Source: Bacteroidota bacterium (GTDB lineage Bacteria > Bacteroidota > Bacteroidia > Chitinophagales > Chitinophagaceae). Taken from it: 43,460 bases of DNA. The stretch covers positions 1 to 43,460 of the forward strand of contig BJGL01000013.1 of NCBI GenBank assembly GCA_014190475.1. Direction: 5' to 3'. Of this stretch, positions 43,011 through 43,460 are shown piece by piece. The position numbers were made by a program, and so were the translations under genes. How positions within the stretch are numbered: the stretch's first letter is position 1; each line of letters opens with the position of its first letter. The notes beneath the pieces were generated by a model, which saw nothing but the letters and a program-made list of their open reading frames with translations, was not told where the DNA came from and searched no databases.

Positions 43011-43460
43011 TAGTCCGCTAATACGGATTCAAGAGAGGCTGTTCCAGGTACTATAGTTAGTAATCGTTCAATCACTCCCTCTACTAATGCATCCGGGCAG
43101 GAGGCGCCGCTAGTTAATAAAATGCGGAGTGGTCTTTTGCTAGGCAAGAAGTCAGTTGTAACTTTTTCAGCATGTTGATGAAGATCAAAATGCTGAATCG
43201 AAGTATCGTTAAGAATCTTTTGTGCTGTTTCTATATAATACGTGGGTAGCGTAAGCTCGCACAGCTCAACCAAGTGTGAAGTGTTGGAGGAATTGTATCC
43301 GCCCACCACGATTGCCAAGTCTGCTTCATGTTGCAACATTCCTTGCACAGCCGTTTGATTATCTAAGGTGGCATAACAAAGTGTATCACGAGTATCAGCC
43401 ACTTGTTCCTCGCTACCTTCCTTGTCTACAATTGTTTTTTTCAAAAAGTCGGCGATTGCT
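43001..43460 (-). CDS. ispH: 4-hydroxy-3-methylbut-2-enyl diphosphate reductase, C-terminal part (cut by the window edge)
   Basis: Final enzyme of the MEP isoprenoid pathway, a [4Fe-4S] protein. Only the last ~152 residues are in the window; the frame stays open to 43460, so the true start lies beyond it. Visible: DTLCYATLDNQTAV (second cluster cysteine), IVVGGYNSSNTSHLVELCEL (phosphate-binding Ser/Asn), LLTSGASCPDALVEGVIERL (third cluster cysteine, in SGASCP) and VPGTASLESVLADYQA. The NSSNTSHL form points to the longer cyanobacterial/plant-style IspH rather than the ~310-aa E. coli style. Confidence 0.9.
   Translation of the reverse strand, partial: AIADFLKKTIVDKEGSEEQVADTRDTLCYATLDNQTAVQGMLQHEADLAIVVGGYNSSNTSHLVELCELTLPTYYIETAQKILNDTSIQHFDLHQHAEKVTTDFLPSKRPLRILLTSGASCPDALVEGVIERLLTIVPGTASLESVLADYQA

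Noticed and set aside
1-43460. tRNA genes, insertion sequences, integrases, toxin-antitoxin or CRISPR-Cas loci
   Set aside because: I looked through every intergenic gap and the recognisable proteins and saw none; the gaps are short and no transposase, nuclease or antitoxin-like product is present.

Overview
The window is a gene-dense stretch (well over 90% coding) of a Bacteroidota chromosome, most likely from Chitinophagaceae or a close relative. Pointers: several promoters of the Bacteroidota type (-7 box TAnnTTTG, -33 TTG), type IX secretion parts (Plug protein, a PorP/SprF protein, a cargo with a type-B C-terminal sorting domain), type III glutamine synthetase, the lipoprotein TamA-like protein TamL plus TamB, eukaryote-like ProRS and NADP-IDH, and few Shine-Dalgarno sequences. 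The family-level placement is inference; no 16S gene is present. I see no mobile element, CRISPR array, prophage or tRNA gene, and no gene-free stretch above 300 bp.

Layout. 1-8.3 kb: tamB (-), divergent isoaspartyl peptidase (+), then a two-gene envelope operon (lipoprotein, FadL-like porin; -). 8.4-10.6 kb: proS-truB (+). 10.6-16.2 kb: tamL (-), TrmH-family methyltransferase (+), LolC/E-like permease (-), T9SS Plug (+), packed with 8-14 bp junctions. 16.2-18.2 kb: SRP RNA with a clear promoter, transaldolase/FSA-like aldolase and M19 dipeptidase. 18.2-22.9 kb: glnN (-) and purL (+) around an AT-rich divergent control region. 22.9-27.6 kb: pyrG, yidC, a GLPGLI-like secreted protein, a small unknown exported protein. 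27.7-30.7 kb: TPR protein, then phosphosulfolactate synthase-aroE. 30.7-32.2 kb (-): an unknown protein that resembles DNA polymerase III psi (HolD), rdgB, hotdog thioesterase. 32.3-36.6 kb: ilvE, a T9SS type-B cargo and its PorP/SprF partner. 36.7-37.7 kb: rpsL-rpsG with a strong promoter and a strong terminator. 37.7-40.3 kb (-): dCMP deaminase, NADP-IDH, ZIP transporter. 40.4-43.46 kb: lipoprotein, a GT35 phosphorylase-like protein whose PLP lysine is replaced by threonine, and the C-terminal part of a plant/cyanobacterial-style IspH running off the window.

Most genes are housekeeping, in one- to three-gene units. Recurrent themes are outer-membrane biogenesis and export (TamB, TamL, LolC/E-like, YidC, SRP RNA, T9SS Plug, PorP/SprF) and nucleotide metabolism (PurL, PyrG, RdgB, dCMP deaminase). 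I do not see an obvious multi-gene novel system. The best leads are single proteins: the GT35 homologue lacking the cofactor lysine, the HolD-like protein coupled to rdgB, and an orphan phosphosulfolactate synthase paired with aroE.
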